A stretch of 64,000 nucleotides of DNA from Streptomyces bauhiniae (GCF_004784475.1 NZ_SRRT01000006.1:1-64000), one strand, 5' to 3'. Positions 53,961 to 64,000 are shown, counted from the first letter of the stretch. The notes: generated by a model not told the origin, from the sequence alone. Made by a program: numbers and translations.

Positions 53961-55229
53961 GTGCTGGAGGAGACCGCGAGCCCCGCGGGAACCCGCGGCC
54001 TGGGCCGGATACGCGCGCTGCGCGAGCGGCACTGGCGGGCGCGGAGCAAGGCGGAGCGGGTCGAGCTGACCACCCTCGGCATGTGGCATCTGTCGCCGTG
54101 GCTGCTCACGGTGAGCTGGCTGCTGATGCCCCTGATCGGCGGCCTGCGCCACCGGCCGGTGCCGCTGGCGCTCGGCGCGCTGCTGCTCCTGGCGGGCGCC
54201 GCGCAGTGCGTGGCGGCCGGCCGGCTCACCCGGCCCGCGCTCGACGCGTACCTCGGCCGGGCCCCGCTGCCCGGCCGGGCCCTGTGGACACCGGCGGCGC
54301 TGCTCGGTACGGCCCTCGCACTGATCGTGGCGCTGACCGCGCTGGGCGGGGTGGAGAGCTGGACGGCCCGGCTCGCCGTGGGCGCGGTGCTGGTGCCGTT
54401 CGGGCAGCCGTACGCGCTGCTGGTGCCGATGGCGGTCTACCTGCGGCGCGCCGGGGCGCTCACCCTGGTGCTGGTCGCCGCGCTCGGGCTGGCCCGGCCG
54501 GACGACGGCGCCGGGGTGCTGGGCGTCGGGCTCACCCTCGCCTTCGGCGTCCTGATCGCGCTGGGTGCCGGCCGCAGCGGCGCCTGGACCCTCTCCGTGC
54601 TGTGGGAGGCGGAGCGGGCGCGGGAGGTGGAGGCGCGGCTCGCGGTCGCCGAGGAACGGCTGCGGTTCGGGCGGGACCTGCATGACGTGCTGGGCCGGAA
54701 CCTGTCGGTGATCTCGCTGAAGAGCGAGCTGGCCGTCCAGCTTGCCCGGCGCGGCCGGCCGGAGGCGGTGGAGCAGATGATCGAGGTCCAGCGCATCGCC
54801 CAGGAGTCGCAGCGCGAGGTCCGCGAGGTCGTCCGCGGCTACCGGGACGCCGACCTGACGGCCGAACTGGCGGGTGCGAAGGGTGTGTTGGGCGCCGCCG
54901 GGATCGAGTGCGCGGTGCGTGCCGACGACGCGGTACTGCCGGTGCCGGTGCAGTCCGCGCTGGCGTGGGTGGTGCGCGAGGCGGCCACCAATGTGCTGCG
55001 GCACGGGGACGCCCGGCACTGCGCGGTGGAACTGGCGACGGGGAAGGACCATGTGGTGCTGACGGTGGAGAACGACGGCGCGGGCGGACCGGTCGGGAGC
55101 GGCGGCTCCGGTCTGGCCGGACTGCGCGAGCGGCTGGCCGCCGTCGGGGGCACGCTGACGGCGGGCCCGGCCGACGAGGACCGGTTCCGGCTCCAGGCGC
55201 GGGTACCGATGGGTGAGGTGACCGCGTGA
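53961..55229 (+). CDS. sensor histidine kinase (NarL-partner, HisKA_3)
   Basis: A 422-aa membrane sensor with six or so N-terminal helices (about 42-205) and little extracellular loop, typical of intramembrane-sensing kinases of the DesK type. The phospho-acceptor is H241 in RFGRDLHDVLGRNLSV. The ATPase domain has EAATNVLRHG and the G-box GSGGSGLAGLRERL. Start codon GTG follows GGAGGAGGAG. It overlaps the regulator gene by four bases (GTGA). Its ligand may be the exporter's substrate or membrane state. Confidence 0.88.
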   Translation: MLEETASPAGTRGLGRIRALRERHWRARSKAERVELTTLGMWHLSPWLLTVSWLLMPLIGGLRHRPVPLALGALLLLAGAAQCVAAGRLTRPALDAYLGRAPLPGRALWTPAALLGTALALIVALTALGGVESWTARLAVGAVLVPFGQPYALLVPMAVYLRRAGALTLVLVAALGLARPDDGAGVLGVGLTLAFGVLIALGAGRSGAWTLSVLWEAERAREVEARLAVAEERLRFGRDLHDVLGRNLSVISLKSELAVQLARRGRPEAVEQMIEVQRIAQESQREVREVVRGYRDADLTAELAGAKGVLGAAGIECAVRADDAVLPVPVQSALAWVVREAATNVLRHGDARHCAVELATGKDHVVLTVENDGAGGPVGSGGSGLAGLRERLAAVGGTLTAGPADEDRFRLQARVPMGEVTA

Positions 55230-55840
55230 GCGGGGTGGTGCGGTTGCTGCTCGCCGACGACGAGCATCTGATCCGGGGCGCGCTGGCTGCCCTGCTCTCC
55301 CTGGAGGACGATCTGCTGGTCGTCGCGGAGGCGGCGAGCGGACCCGAGGCGCTGGCGATGGCGCGGGCCCACACCCCCGACGTGGCGGTACTGGACCTCC
55401 AGATGCCGGGCGCCGACGGTGTGAGGGTCGCCACAGCCCTGCGGGCCGAACTGCCCGGCTGCCAGGTGCTGATCGTGACCGGGCACGGGCGCCCGGGGCA
55501 CCTGAAGCGGGCGCTCGCGGCCGGGGTGCGGGGGTTCGTACCGAAGACGGTCAGCGCCGGACGGCTCGCCGAGATCATCCGTACCGTGCACGCCGGAAAC
55601 CGCTACGTCGACCCCGAGTTGGCCGCCGATGCGATCTCCGCCGGTGACTCCCCGCTGACCGCGCGCGAGGCCGAGGTGCTGGAACTGGCGGCCGACGGGG
55701 CGCCGGTCACGGAGATCGCCGAGCGGGCCGCGCTCTCCCCGGGGACGGTGCGGAACTATCTCTCCTCGGCCGTCACCAAGCTGGGCGCGGAGAACCGGCA
55801 CACCGCGGTGCGTCTCGCACGCGACCGGGGTTGGGTATAG
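55226..55840 (+). CDS. NarL/FixJ-family response regulator
   Basis: A 204-aa regulator. Receiver domain (1-120) with acidic pocket D11/D12, phosphorylation site D57 (AVLDLQMPG), T84 and K107. LuxR-type HTH (about 140-200) with LTAREAEVLELAADGAPVTE and VRNYLSSAVTKLGAENR. Probable partner of the kinase immediately upstream and autoregulator of the operon through the repeats at 52144-52170. Confidence 0.92.
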   Translation: MSGVVRLLLADDEHLIRGALAALLSLEDDLLVVAEAASGPEALAMARAHTPDVAVLDLQMPGADGVRVATALRAELPGCQVLIVTGHGRPGHLKRALAAGVRGFVPKTVSAGRLAEIIRTVHAGNRYVDPELAADAISAGDSPLTAREAEVLELAADGAPVTEIAERAALSPGTVRNYLSSAVTKLGAENRHTAVRLARDRGWV

Positions 55841-55863
55841 TTGGCTCCGCGCCACGGCGCACT

Positions 55864-55936
55864 GCGGACGTAGCTCAGTTGGTAGAGCGCAACCTTGCCA
55901 AGGTTGAGGTCGCGAGTTCGAGCCTCGTCGTCCGCT
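55864..55936 (+). tRNA. tRNA-Gly (GCC), copy 2
   Basis: Same 73 bases as copy 1 at 52015. It begins 24 bases after the response-regulator stop; a separate promoter is not evident, so it could be read through from the operon. Confidence 0.93.
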
Positions 55937-55943
55937 CCATGAA

Positions 55944-55974
55944 GAAGCCCCCCGGTTCTCAACCGGGGGGCTTC
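55944..55974. terminator. terminator between tRNA-Gly and purC
   Basis: GAAGCCCCCCGGTT paired with AACCGGGGGGCTTC around CTC. It serves the tRNA and probably the convergent purC. Confidence 0.85.
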
Positions 55975-55981
55975 TCTCGTC

Positions 55982-56881
55982 CTAGCTCCAGCGGGTGCCG
56001 GTCAGGCGCTCGTACGCCTCGATGTACTTGGCGCGGGTCGCCTCCACCACCTGCTCGGGCAGCGCGGGCGGCGGCTGCTCGCTCGTGCGGTCCCAGCCGG
56101 ACTCGGGGCCGGTCAGCCAGTCCCGCACGAACTGCTTGTCGTACGACGGCTGGGCGTGCCCCGGCTCCCACGTCTCGGCCGGCCAGAAGCGGGACGAGTC
56201 GGGGGTGAGCACCTCGTCCGCGAGGACCAGGGCGTCGCCGTCGAAGCCGAACTCGAACTTGGTGTCCGCCAGCACGATCCCCCGCTCCCGGGCGATGTCC
56301 CGGGCACGGGCGTACACCGCGAGGGTGAGCTGGCGGAGCTGGGCGGCGGTCTCCGCGCCGACCTGGCGGGCCACCTCCTCGTACGACACGTTCTCGTCGT
56401 GCTCGCCGACCTCGGCCTTGGTGGCCGGGGTGAAGATCGGTCCGGGCAGCTCCGAGCCGTCCACCAGCCCCTCGGGCAGCGCGAGCCCGCAGACCGTACG
56501 CGACTCCCGGTACTCCGCGAGGCCCGAGCCGGTCAGATAGCCGCGCGCCACGCACTCCACCGGGACCATGTCCAGCGACTTGCAGACCAGGGTGCGGCCC
56601 GCCCAGTCGGCCGGGGCGCCGTTGGGCAGCTCGGTGCTGATGACATGGCTCGGGGCCAGGTCACGGAGCTTGTCGAACCACCACAGGGACAACTGGGTCA
56701 GCACCCGGCCCTTGTCGGGGATCTCGGTGGGCAGCACCCAGTCGTACGCGGAGATGCGGTCGCTGGCGACCATCACGAGGTCGCCCGCCTCGTCGCGGTA
56801 CAGCTCGCGCACCTTGCCGGTGTGCAGGTGCACCAGACCCGGAACCTGGATCGGCTCGGGCTTTTCTACGAATCCGGACAC
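55982..56881 (-). CDS. purC: SAICAR synthetase
   Basis: A 299-aa enzyme that joins aspartate to CAIR with ATP. Signatures: GKVRELYRDEAGDLVMVASD, SDRISAYDWVLPTEIPDKG, LVCKSLDMVPVECVARGYLTGSG, and IVLADTKFEFGFD. Length fits the family. The GTG is preceded by GGGAGGAACC. It is a single gene here, unlike the overlapping purSQL. Confidence 0.96.
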   Translation of the reverse strand: MSGFVEKPEPIQVPGLVHLHTGKVRELYRDEAGDLVMVASDRISAYDWVLPTEIPDKGRVLTQLSLWWFDKLRDLAPSHVISTELPNGAPADWAGRTLVCKSLDMVPVECVARGYLTGSGLAEYRESRTVCGLALPEGLVDGSELPGPIFTPATKAEVGEHDENVSYEEVARQVGAETAAQLRQLTLAVYARARDIARERGIVLADTKFEFGFDGDALVLADEVLTPDSSRFWPAETWEPGHAQPSYDKQFVRDWLTGPESGWDRTSEQPPPALPEQVVEATRAKYIEAYERLTGTRWS

Positions 56882-56951
56882 GGTTCCTCCCCGTGGTTCT
56901 GTCCAACTGCCTCGATTCTCCCGTATGCCGGGGACGGGGCTGGTGGCAGGG

Positions 56952-58463
56952 TCAGTCCCGCTTGCAGATACGGTCCAGCAGATTGGCGGTGGCGCGCTGG
57001 ACACGGGCGTCCACATGGCCGGGCCGGTCCAGCGCCGGGGACCAGGCGAAGGTGCCGGAGGCGAAGACCCAGGCGCCGGAGGGGGCCCGGTACAGCGAGG
57101 TCTCCTGGTGGCGCCGGACGCCCTCGCCGTCGGTGTAGGGGGAGTGCGCGAGCAGCACGCGCTCCTCGTGCTCGGGCAGGGCGGTGCGCGGGAAGTACCG
57201 GTCGGCCTCGCCCGCGACCAGGCCCGCGATCTCGTCGCCCTCGCGGGCACCGGTGGCGTCCCACAGCCAGTGCCCGGCGTTGCGGACGATCAGCGGATGC
57301 GGCTCGGGCACTCTCCCCGCGTACTGGATGCCGATCACCTGCTGCTCGGGGCGGTCGATCTCCCGCCACAGCACCGGCTTTCCGGGGCCCTTGCGCTTGC
57401 GGCAGGTCAGCAGCCGGTCCGGCACCCCGGACGCGGAGGGCGACAACTCCACCTGCCAGTACATGGTGTTGGCGGACAGGAAGACCAGCGAGGTCCCCCG
57501 GTCGCGGGCCTCCTCCACCGCCCGCCGCATCGGCACCGACCAGTACTCGTCATGGCCGGGGAAGACCAGGCCCCGGTACCGGGTGGGGTCGATCCGGCCG
57601 GCGTGCAGATCGCGGGCGTCGGCGTAGGCGAGGTCGTAGCCGTAGCGCTCGGCCCAGCGGATGAAGTCGTAGGCGTGGCCCACGTGCAGGGGCAGGCCCG
57701 CGCCGGCGTAGGGACGGTCGAAGGAGACGGTGGTGGCGGCGTCGGCCTCGCCGAGCAGGGAGCCCTTCTCGTCCCAGGCGTGGTAGAGGCTGGCGCCGGT
57801 GCGGCCGTCCTCCGGGTAGAGGTTGTACGCCTGCCAGGTGATGTCCGGGAGCAGCAGGAGCAGGTCGGCGGGCTCGTCGTCGCGGACCGTGAAGGGCACG
57901 TGGGAGCGGTAGCCGTCGGCGGTGGTGAGGACCGCCACGTACGCCCCGACCCGCCACTCGGCGGGCACCTGGAGGCGCCAGGACAGCCACCAGTGGTGGC
58001 AGGAGACCGTACGGTCGGCGGCCAGCGGCGCGGACTGGACGATGCCGGAGAGCCGGGGGCTGGTGGTGATCTTCGCGGCGCCGTGCCCGGCGTAGTGGCC
58101 GATCCGGTAGATGTCGACGCTGAACTCCTGAGGCGGGTCGACCGTGATGTGGAAGTCGATCGCCTCGCCGGGCGCCACCGCGCCGGTGGACGCGAACCCC
58201 TTGATCTGGCGGCCCACGTCGTCGGCCGAGCGCGGGCCGGGGCCCTCCGACCGCGGCGCCGGGACACGCGCGCCGGGACGGCCGTACCGGCTGCCGGCCG
58301 GGGCCGGCTGGATGGGGTCGACGTACCAGGGCACCACGTGTCCGGTGTCGTCGAAGTAGGTCTCACTGCCGCGCAGCCAGGGCACCGGGCCCAGGCCGAA
58401 GGGGTCGGTGACGGCGTGCGCGAGCGCTCCCGACTCCCACCGGCGGATGTGTTCCGAGGTCAT
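56952..58463 (-). CDS. N,N-dimethylformamidase-like large-subunit protein
   Basis: A 503-aa protein related to the beta-subunit C-terminal region of N,N-dimethylformamidase. Recognisable stretches: WQAYNLYPEDGRTGASLYHA, GLPLHVGHAYDFIRWAERYG, FPGHDEYWSVPMRRAVE and VFLSANTMYWQVEL. No signal peptide. The ATG at 58463 follows GGGAGGGGG. Enzymatic activity and substrate are not known for actinomycete members; a carbohydrate or amide hydrolase is possible. Confidence 0.75.
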   Translation of the reverse strand: MTSEHIRRWESGALAHAVTDPFGLGPVPWLRGSETYFDDTGHVVPWYVDPIQPAPAGSRYGRPGARVPAPRSEGPGPRSADDVGRQIKGFASTGAVAPGEAIDFHITVDPPQEFSVDIYRIGHYAGHGAAKITTSPRLSGIVQSAPLAADRTVSCHHWWLSWRLQVPAEWRVGAYVAVLTTADGYRSHVPFTVRDDEPADLLLLLPDITWQAYNLYPEDGRTGASLYHAWDEKGSLLGEADAATTVSFDRPYAGAGLPLHVGHAYDFIRWAERYGYDLAYADARDLHAGRIDPTRYRGLVFPGHDEYWSVPMRRAVEEARDRGTSLVFLSANTMYWQVELSPSASGVPDRLLTCRKRKGPGKPVLWREIDRPEQQVIGIQYAGRVPEPHPLIVRNAGHWLWDATGAREGDEIAGLVAGEADRYFPRTALPEHEERVLLAHSPYTDGEGVRRHQETSLYRAPSGAWVFASGTFAWSPALDRPGHVDARVQRATANLLDRICKRD

Positions 58464-58758
58464 GGACGCCCCCTCCCTCGTGTCCCCCGTTGCCATGATG
58501 GCGTTGTCTGTGGTGCCAGGACCGGAACCCGGTGTCATCGCTTGCGCTCTCGGGTGTGCTCGGTGCACCGGATCGCTCGGCCATGTGGGCGTGTGTCGTA
58601 TGCCCGTGCCATGTGCGTGTCGCTCCCAGCACATCACATAACGCATGACTCCGGTCACTGTTCGTTGTGAATTGGCCTGAAGTGGAAGAGGCTGCTCCGT
58701 TACACCGGTGGACTGCCGGGGCTCCAGGGGCCCGGTGACGGCTTCTGTGCCGCCTGGC

Positions 58759-60570
58759 TCAGACCAGCCGGACCGGCTTCTCCGGGCGTATCCCGGACTC
58801 GGCCAGCCAGGCGCGCAGCGGGGCCGGATCGCCCTCCTCGATCAGGCTGAGCACCTTCGGCGTGAGGTCGGCGGCGCGCTCGCCGTCCAGCAGCAGGGTG
58901 GGGCCGTCCAGCCAGTCCAGACCGGGGGCGGCTCCGGCGGTGTCGACGGCCGCGCAGCAGATCATCGCGGTGATGTGCGCGGCGAGGAGTTCGCGGCCGG
59001 TGCGCGGGGGCTGGAGGGGGAAGAGGGGGAGGTCGCCGTCCTCCCACAGCGCGCTGTCGGGGCCTTGCGCCCGCGCGCCCTGCGGTACGGCGTTCTCCTC
59101 GTTCTCCGCGTTCTCCTCGCGCTCCTCACGGGCGAGGGCCGCGGTGAGGCCGGCGGCGAGGAGGGCGCTGCGTTCGGTGGCGGGGTCGGGGTCGGGGTCT
59201 GCGCTGTCGGGGGTGTCCACGCTGTCTTCGTTGTCGTCGAGGGGTGCGGTGGGGGCCGGGACCGTGGGGGTGCCGTCGGCGAGGGGCTCGGTGAGGTGGT
59301 CCAGGACGCGGGCCAGGGTCGGGCCGCCGGGGTCCGGGGTGGCCGGGTCCAGGCTGGGGCTGACGCCCAGGGAGTCCAGGACCCGGTGCAGCCGGGCCGC
59401 CTCCGCGCGCCAGGTGCGGTCCACGACCTCCTCGGGATACGCCTGCCAGTCCACCGGCGCCCAGCTCGGGCCCGACTCCGCCGGGCCGCCGTGGAAGAGG
59501 CGGGCGGTGAGCAGGGACACCGCCTCGTCCACCGCGCCGGGCTCCTCCAGCAGGTCGCACGCCGGGCGCTCGCCGAGCCGGGCGGCGAAGCCGTCGGCCA
59601 GCCGGTCGCGCCGGGACAGCTCGGTCAGCGCGGCGGCCACACCCACGTCCAGCCGGGACGGCCAGCGGCCCATCCGCCAGGCGGGCAGCGCCACCTTGGT
59701 CAGCAGCCGGTCCCAGCCCGCGTACGCCAGGCCGACCTGCTCCTGGGCGGCGATCCGGGGGCCGTAGTCCACCGCGTGGGCGCGCTCGGCGGCGGCCGTG
59801 GCGACCCCGCGCTCCATCAGCGCGGCATGCTCACGGCAGCCCCGCAGCAGCAGCCGGGCGACCCGGCCGAGGGCCGCGTACACCCAGCGGGTCAGCGGGC
59901 CACGGCCCGGCGCGTCGGCGACCGCCACGGCGGCGTCCAGACCGCGCACGAAGCGGCGGGCGGCGGCTATGTCGGGCTGCGCGGACGGGCCCGTACCCGC
60001 GACGACCGGGGCGAGCACCGCGCGCAGTTCCTCGACCCGCATCCACCACAGGAAGGGGGAGCCGATCACCAGCACCGGCGCCGGGACGGCGGGCCGCCGC
60101 TCGGGGCGGGCGCCGGGGACCACCGGCTCGTCGTGCGCCCGTGTGATGGGCGGGGCGTGGGCCGGGTGCGTACGGTCCTCGAGCCAACTGTCGCAGTCCG
60201 GGGTGAGGGCTATCGCGGAGGGCGCGGGCACCTCCAGCCGGTCGGCCAGGTCGCGCACCATCCGGTACAGGTCGGGGGCGGAGCGCTCGGACACCGGGAC
60301 CGTGGGGCTCGCGGCGGGGCGCGCGCGGGCCACGACCAGGGCGATGCCGGCGGCGGCCAGCAGCACCAGCACCGCGAGGACGCCCACCACCCAGCGGGCG
60401 GTGTCCCAGCCCTCGCCGGTGAACTGGCCGGTGGCCGCACCGGTCAGCAGGATCACCTCGGCGGCCGCGGGCAGCAGCGCCACGGCCAGCGCCCGGCTGC
60501 GCACCCGCAGCACGGCCAGCGCGCGCGAACGCGCGGCCCTGGCGCCCAGCTCCCCACCGGTTCCGGTCAT
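58759..60570 (-). CDS. membrane protein related to M48 peptidases, zinc motif lost
   Basis: A 603-aa protein with two N-terminal transmembrane helices (about 29-46 and 60-82) and a region (100-195) that follows the M48 peptidase pattern (RMVRDLADRLEVPAPSAIAL then SPFLWWMRVEELRAVLA). Where M48 enzymes have HELGH, this sequence has PVVAG (188-192), so it cannot bind zinc the usual way. The remainder is Ala/Leu-rich helical, with an acidic Asp/Pro linker near 430-460. Probably a non-catalytic paralogue; role unknown. Confidence 0.7.
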   Translation of the reverse strand: MTGTGGELGARAARSRALAVLRVRSRALAVALLPAAAEVILLTGAATGQFTGEGWDTARWVVGVLAVLVLLAAAGIALVVARARPAASPTVPVSERSAPDLYRMVRDLADRLEVPAPSAIALTPDCDSWLEDRTHPAHAPPITRAHDEPVVPGARPERRPAVPAPVLVIGSPFLWWMRVEELRAVLAPVVAGTGPSAQPDIAAARRFVRGLDAAVAVADAPGRGPLTRWVYAALGRVARLLLRGCREHAALMERGVATAAAERAHAVDYGPRIAAQEQVGLAYAGWDRLLTKVALPAWRMGRWPSRLDVGVAAALTELSRRDRLADGFAARLGERPACDLLEEPGAVDEAVSLLTARLFHGGPAESGPSWAPVDWQAYPEEVVDRTWRAEAARLHRVLDSLGVSPSLDPATPDPGGPTLARVLDHLTEPLADGTPTVPAPTAPLDDNEDSVDTPDSADPDPDPATERSALLAAGLTAALAREEREENAENEENAVPQGARAQGPDSALWEDGDLPLFPLQPPRTGRELLAAHITAMICCAAVDTAGAAPGLDWLDGPTLLLDGERAADLTPKVLSLIEEGDPAPLRAWLAESGIRPEKPVRLV

Positions 60571-60787
60571 GCGCGACGCTCACCCCCTGCCTGCCGATCG
60601 CGTGCTGTCCTGGCGGTGCCCACTCCCCCACTGTGGCACCCGCCACTGACATCGCAATGCCGGTGGGCCAAGTGCCGGACCGCATGCGCCGCACCATAGT
60701 TGGGGCCCCGGCCCCCGTCAGCCGGATAGCGCATTGCTCACTCGATGGAATGGCCTTGGTCAGAGCTGGGTGACGGACGGCAAAGGT

Positions 60788-60817
60788 CAGGCCCCGGATT
60801 TCGGGGTCCGGGGCCTG
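60788..60817 (-). terminator. purD terminator
   Basis: CAGGCCCCGGA paired with TCCGGGGCCTG around eight bases, 18 bases beyond the purD stop. Confidence 0.75.
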
Positions 60818-60834
60818 GGGTGGAGCGAGGGCTT

Positions 60835-62100
<1,266 letters not shown>

Positions 62101-62228
62101 GGGGGTCAGCTTATCGGCTGGGTTGCCGAAGGTTGGGGGGTGGGGAAGTTGGAGGAATCTACAGGGCGGGGGCGTGTGAGGTTCGGGGGCCTGGGGTGCG
62201 TTGACGGCTGCGGGTGTGCGGTGGCTGC

Positions 62229-62956
62229 TCGCGCAGTTCCCCGCGCCCCTGGGGTGGGTGCGGTGGGAGTGGGCGGGATGGCTGGGCCCGGTTCCTCGCC
62301 GAGGCGCGCCTTGCGGGTGGGCGGCTGCGGGTGCGTCGTGGCTTGTCGCGCCGTTCCCCGCGCCCCTGGGGTGCGTGCGGTGGGAGTGGGCGGGATGGCC
62401 GGGCCCGTGCACTCGCCGAGGCACGCCTTGCGGGTGGGCGGCTGCGGGTGCGTCGTGGCTTGTCGCGCAGTTCCCCGCGCCCCTGAGTTGGGATGGCTGG
62501 GCTGGGTCAAGACGGTTTGTCGGCTCACTCGCCGGGGGGGCGTGCGGTTGGCGAGTTGGCGGCTAGGGCCTCGTGACCGACCTGTGCCGCACCCACCTAG
62601 GGGCGCGGGGAACTGCGCGATCAGCCACGACGGACCGGCAGCCGCACAGCCGCGAGGCGTACAAGCAGAGCGGTCCGGCCGACGCCCGCCGCACCCACCT
62701 CAGGGGCGCGGGGAACTGCGCGACCAGCCCCGACGGACCGGCAGCAGCCCACCCATGACCCGCCCCCCCGGCGATTGAACGGGCAGTAGTCCTGACCAAC
62801 TTCCGCTGCACCCACCCCAGGGGCGCGGGGAACTGCGCGACAAGCCACGACGGGCCCGCAGCCGACCACGCGCCCCACACAGCCGCGAGGCATACGGGCA
62901 GAGCGGTCCGGCCGACCCCCGCCGCACCCACCCCAGGGGCGCGGGGAACTGCGCGA
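62229..62956. repeat. array of seven 117-bp-spaced repeats with central inversion
   Basis: Seven copies of a core GGGGCGCGGGGAACTGCGCG (allowing single changes). The first three (starting 62229, 62346, 62463) read on the minus strand, with 117-base spacing. The other four (62599, 62702, 62819, 62935) read on the plus strand, spaced 103, 117 and 116. Longer flanking sequence (CAGCCACGACGG and the CACCCACCCCA-type lead-in) repeats too. The whole can fold into a very large hairpin. Short open frames here merely translate the repeat and are not genes. Confidence 0.9.
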
Positions 62957-62992
62957 CAAGCCACGACGGGCCCGCGGCTGCCCACGCGCTTC

Positions 62993-64000
62993 TTACTGGT
63001 CGTGGGAGAACTCGTCCAGGACCGTGGCGCCCAGCTCGCGGACGATCAGGTCGCGGCCGGAGAGGGCGGATTCGTCGAGGTCGGGATCGTCGTCCGCGGG
63101 GGTGTCGTCCTCGAGGGAGACGGAGGGTGGCTCGGGGGCCGGAGGTCTCGGGGCCGGGGCCGGCTGGGAGCTCTGGGAGGGGGCGCTCTGCTGGGGGGCA
63201 GCGGGGCGGGACGGAGCCTGGGCGCCGTAACCACCGCCACCGCCTCCGCCGAAGCTGGGCGCGCCACCCGAGGGCGGGGGAGCCGAGCCACCGCCGGACG
63301 GGTCGATGACCGCCTCGATCTTCCACTGGACGTTGAACTGCTCGGCCAACGCCTGCCGCAGCACGTCCTCGCTGCCACTCGCGGAGAAGTTGTCACGCGC
63401 ACCGGCACTGGCGAAGCCGAGCTGGAGGGTCGTGCCGTCGAACCCGGTCACCTGGGCGTTCTGACTGAGCAGAATCCAGGTGAAGCGGCGACGGTTCTTG
63501 ACGGCCTCCAGGATGTTCGGCCAGAGCATGCGGGGGTCGAGCCCACCGGAGGGGGCGGCCGCGGGAGCCGCGGGCTGCTGGGGCTGGCTCGGGGCCTGCG
63601 GCCGGCTGGGCGGCGTCTGCTGCTGCGGCTGCGACTGGCCCTGCCCCGCCGGGGTGGCGGTCGGCCACGCACCGGAGCGCCGACCGCCCCCGGCGGAAGC
63701 AGCGGTGGGCCAGGCACCGGGAGCAGCCGGAGCAGCCGGAGCGGCGGGCGCGGCCTCAGGAACCGGAACCGGAGCCGGAGCGGGCGGCGGAGTCGGCGCG
63801 GGGGCCTGCGCCGCCGGGGCAGGAGCAGGCGCAGGTGCCGTACCCGCCCCCGGCCCACCGGGATTCCGTACAGCCGCACGCGCGGCAGCCGGCCCCCCAC
63901 CGGGCGGCACAGGCGCCTCGGCCGGGGCCACCGCGCCGGGGTGTGCATCCGGCGCGGGCACGTACTGCATGGGCGGAGCACTCGTACCCGCCGAGAAGTT
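62993..64000 (-). CDS. dnaX: DNA polymerase III gamma/tau subunit, C-terminal part
   Basis: The last 335 codons of DnaX, open at the right edge. The visible part is the tau C-terminal region: a Pro/Ala/Gln linker (to about residue 140 from the edge) followed by the conserved domain LWPNILEAVKNRRRFTWILL, TLQLGFASAGARDNFSASGS and EQFNVQWKIEAVID. An acidic end EDDTPADDDPDLDE precedes the stop. The ATPase core lies outside the window. Confidence 0.9.
   Translation of the reverse strand, partial: NFSAGTSAPPMQYVPAPDAHPGAVAPAEAPVPPGGGPAAARAAVRNPGGPGAGTAPAPAPAPAAQAPAPTPPPAPAPVPVPEAAPAAPAAPAAPGAWPTAASAGGGRRSGAWPTATPAGQGQSQPQQQTPPSRPQAPSQPQQPAAPAAAPSGGLDPRMLWPNILEAVKNRRRFTWILLSQNAQVTGFDGTTLQLGFASAGARDNFSASGSEDVLRQALAEQFNVQWKIEAVIDPSGGGSAPPPSGGAPSFGGGGGGGYGAQAPSRPAAPQQSAPSQSSQPAPAPRPPAPEPPSVSLEDDTPADDDPDLDESALSGRDLIVRELGATVLDEFSHDQ

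Noticed and set aside
52015..55936. Integrative element with tRNA-Gly att sites
   Set aside because: No integrase, excisionase or transfer genes occur between the two tRNA copies; kept only as a recombination observation.
62201..62992. Small open frames of 60-140 codons on both strands
   Set aside because: They are translations of the 117-bp-spaced repeat and lack ribosome binding sites or conserved features.

Overview
The window is very GC-rich chromosomal DNA with the gene content of a Streptomyces core chromosome. Supporting evidence: an exact 68-aa BldC, a 364-aa valine dehydrogenase, the sporulation protein of the ORF1590 family, an Lsr2 paralogue, a DUF3073 acidic protein, PurSQL as three separate proteins, a consensus streptomycete parS site and many GTG or leaderless starts. 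From memory, the gene order resembles the S. coelicolor SCO4067-SCO4119 interval, in reverse order; this was not checked by alignment. No insertion sequence, prophage, integrase or CRISPR array is visible.

Layout. 1-513 is the leader and promoter of an rRNA operon whose 16S gene lies just outside the left edge on the minus strand. 514-8811 carries regulation and respiration: MarR with a divergent MFS exporter, a PAS/SpoIIE-type phosphatase with a kinase-like domain, a type II NADH dehydrogenase, a TetR regulator, and an ECF sigma factor fused to a zinc finger, membrane segments and a sugar-binding-type domain. 8808-17667 holds an asparagine-synthetase-like protein without its usual catalytic residues, the ORF1590-type sporulation protein, LhgO, TrmB, a PrsW protease and an aldo/keto reductase. 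17745-25397 holds two cell-wall enzymes (an M23 peptidase behind a c-di-AMP riboswitch, and a secreted amidase), the initiator tRNA, a domain-swapped RibD-like protein and a MerR-type regulator.

25461-31515 contains two DEAD-box RNA helicases, a cold-shock protein, tRNA-Lys and an amino acid permease. 31742-40261 has a lipoprotein, a zinicin-type metallopeptidase, a metallophosphoesterase, tRNA-Glu, tRNA-Asp, a 20-bp perfect palindrome containing parS, tRNA-Phe, a small His-rich secreted protein, HrpA, a second identical tRNA-Asp and BldC. 40793-51707 contains valine dehydrogenase, DUF3073, purM-purF, a META lipoprotein, the overlapping purS-purQ-purL operon and lsrL. 51864-55936 holds a structurally aberrant tRNA-Gly(UCC) and two identical tRNA-Gly(GCC) genes that enclose an ABC exporter and two-component system. 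55982-64000 holds purC, two proteins of unknown role, purD, an array of 117-bp-spaced repeats with an inversion, and the C-terminal part of dnaX, which runs off the right edge.

How the genes work together. purD, purS, purQ, purL, purM, purC and purF supply six of the steps from PRPP to SAICAR, but as scattered units rather than one operon. Cell-envelope functions recur: c-di-AMP-controlled M23 peptidase, amidase, membrane-tethered sigma factor, PrsW and the ABC/two-component module. The feature I rate highest is the tRNA-Gly(UCC), in which both partners of the G18-U55 elbow contact are changed, a pattern known from peptidoglycan-dedicated glycine tRNAs of staphylococci.
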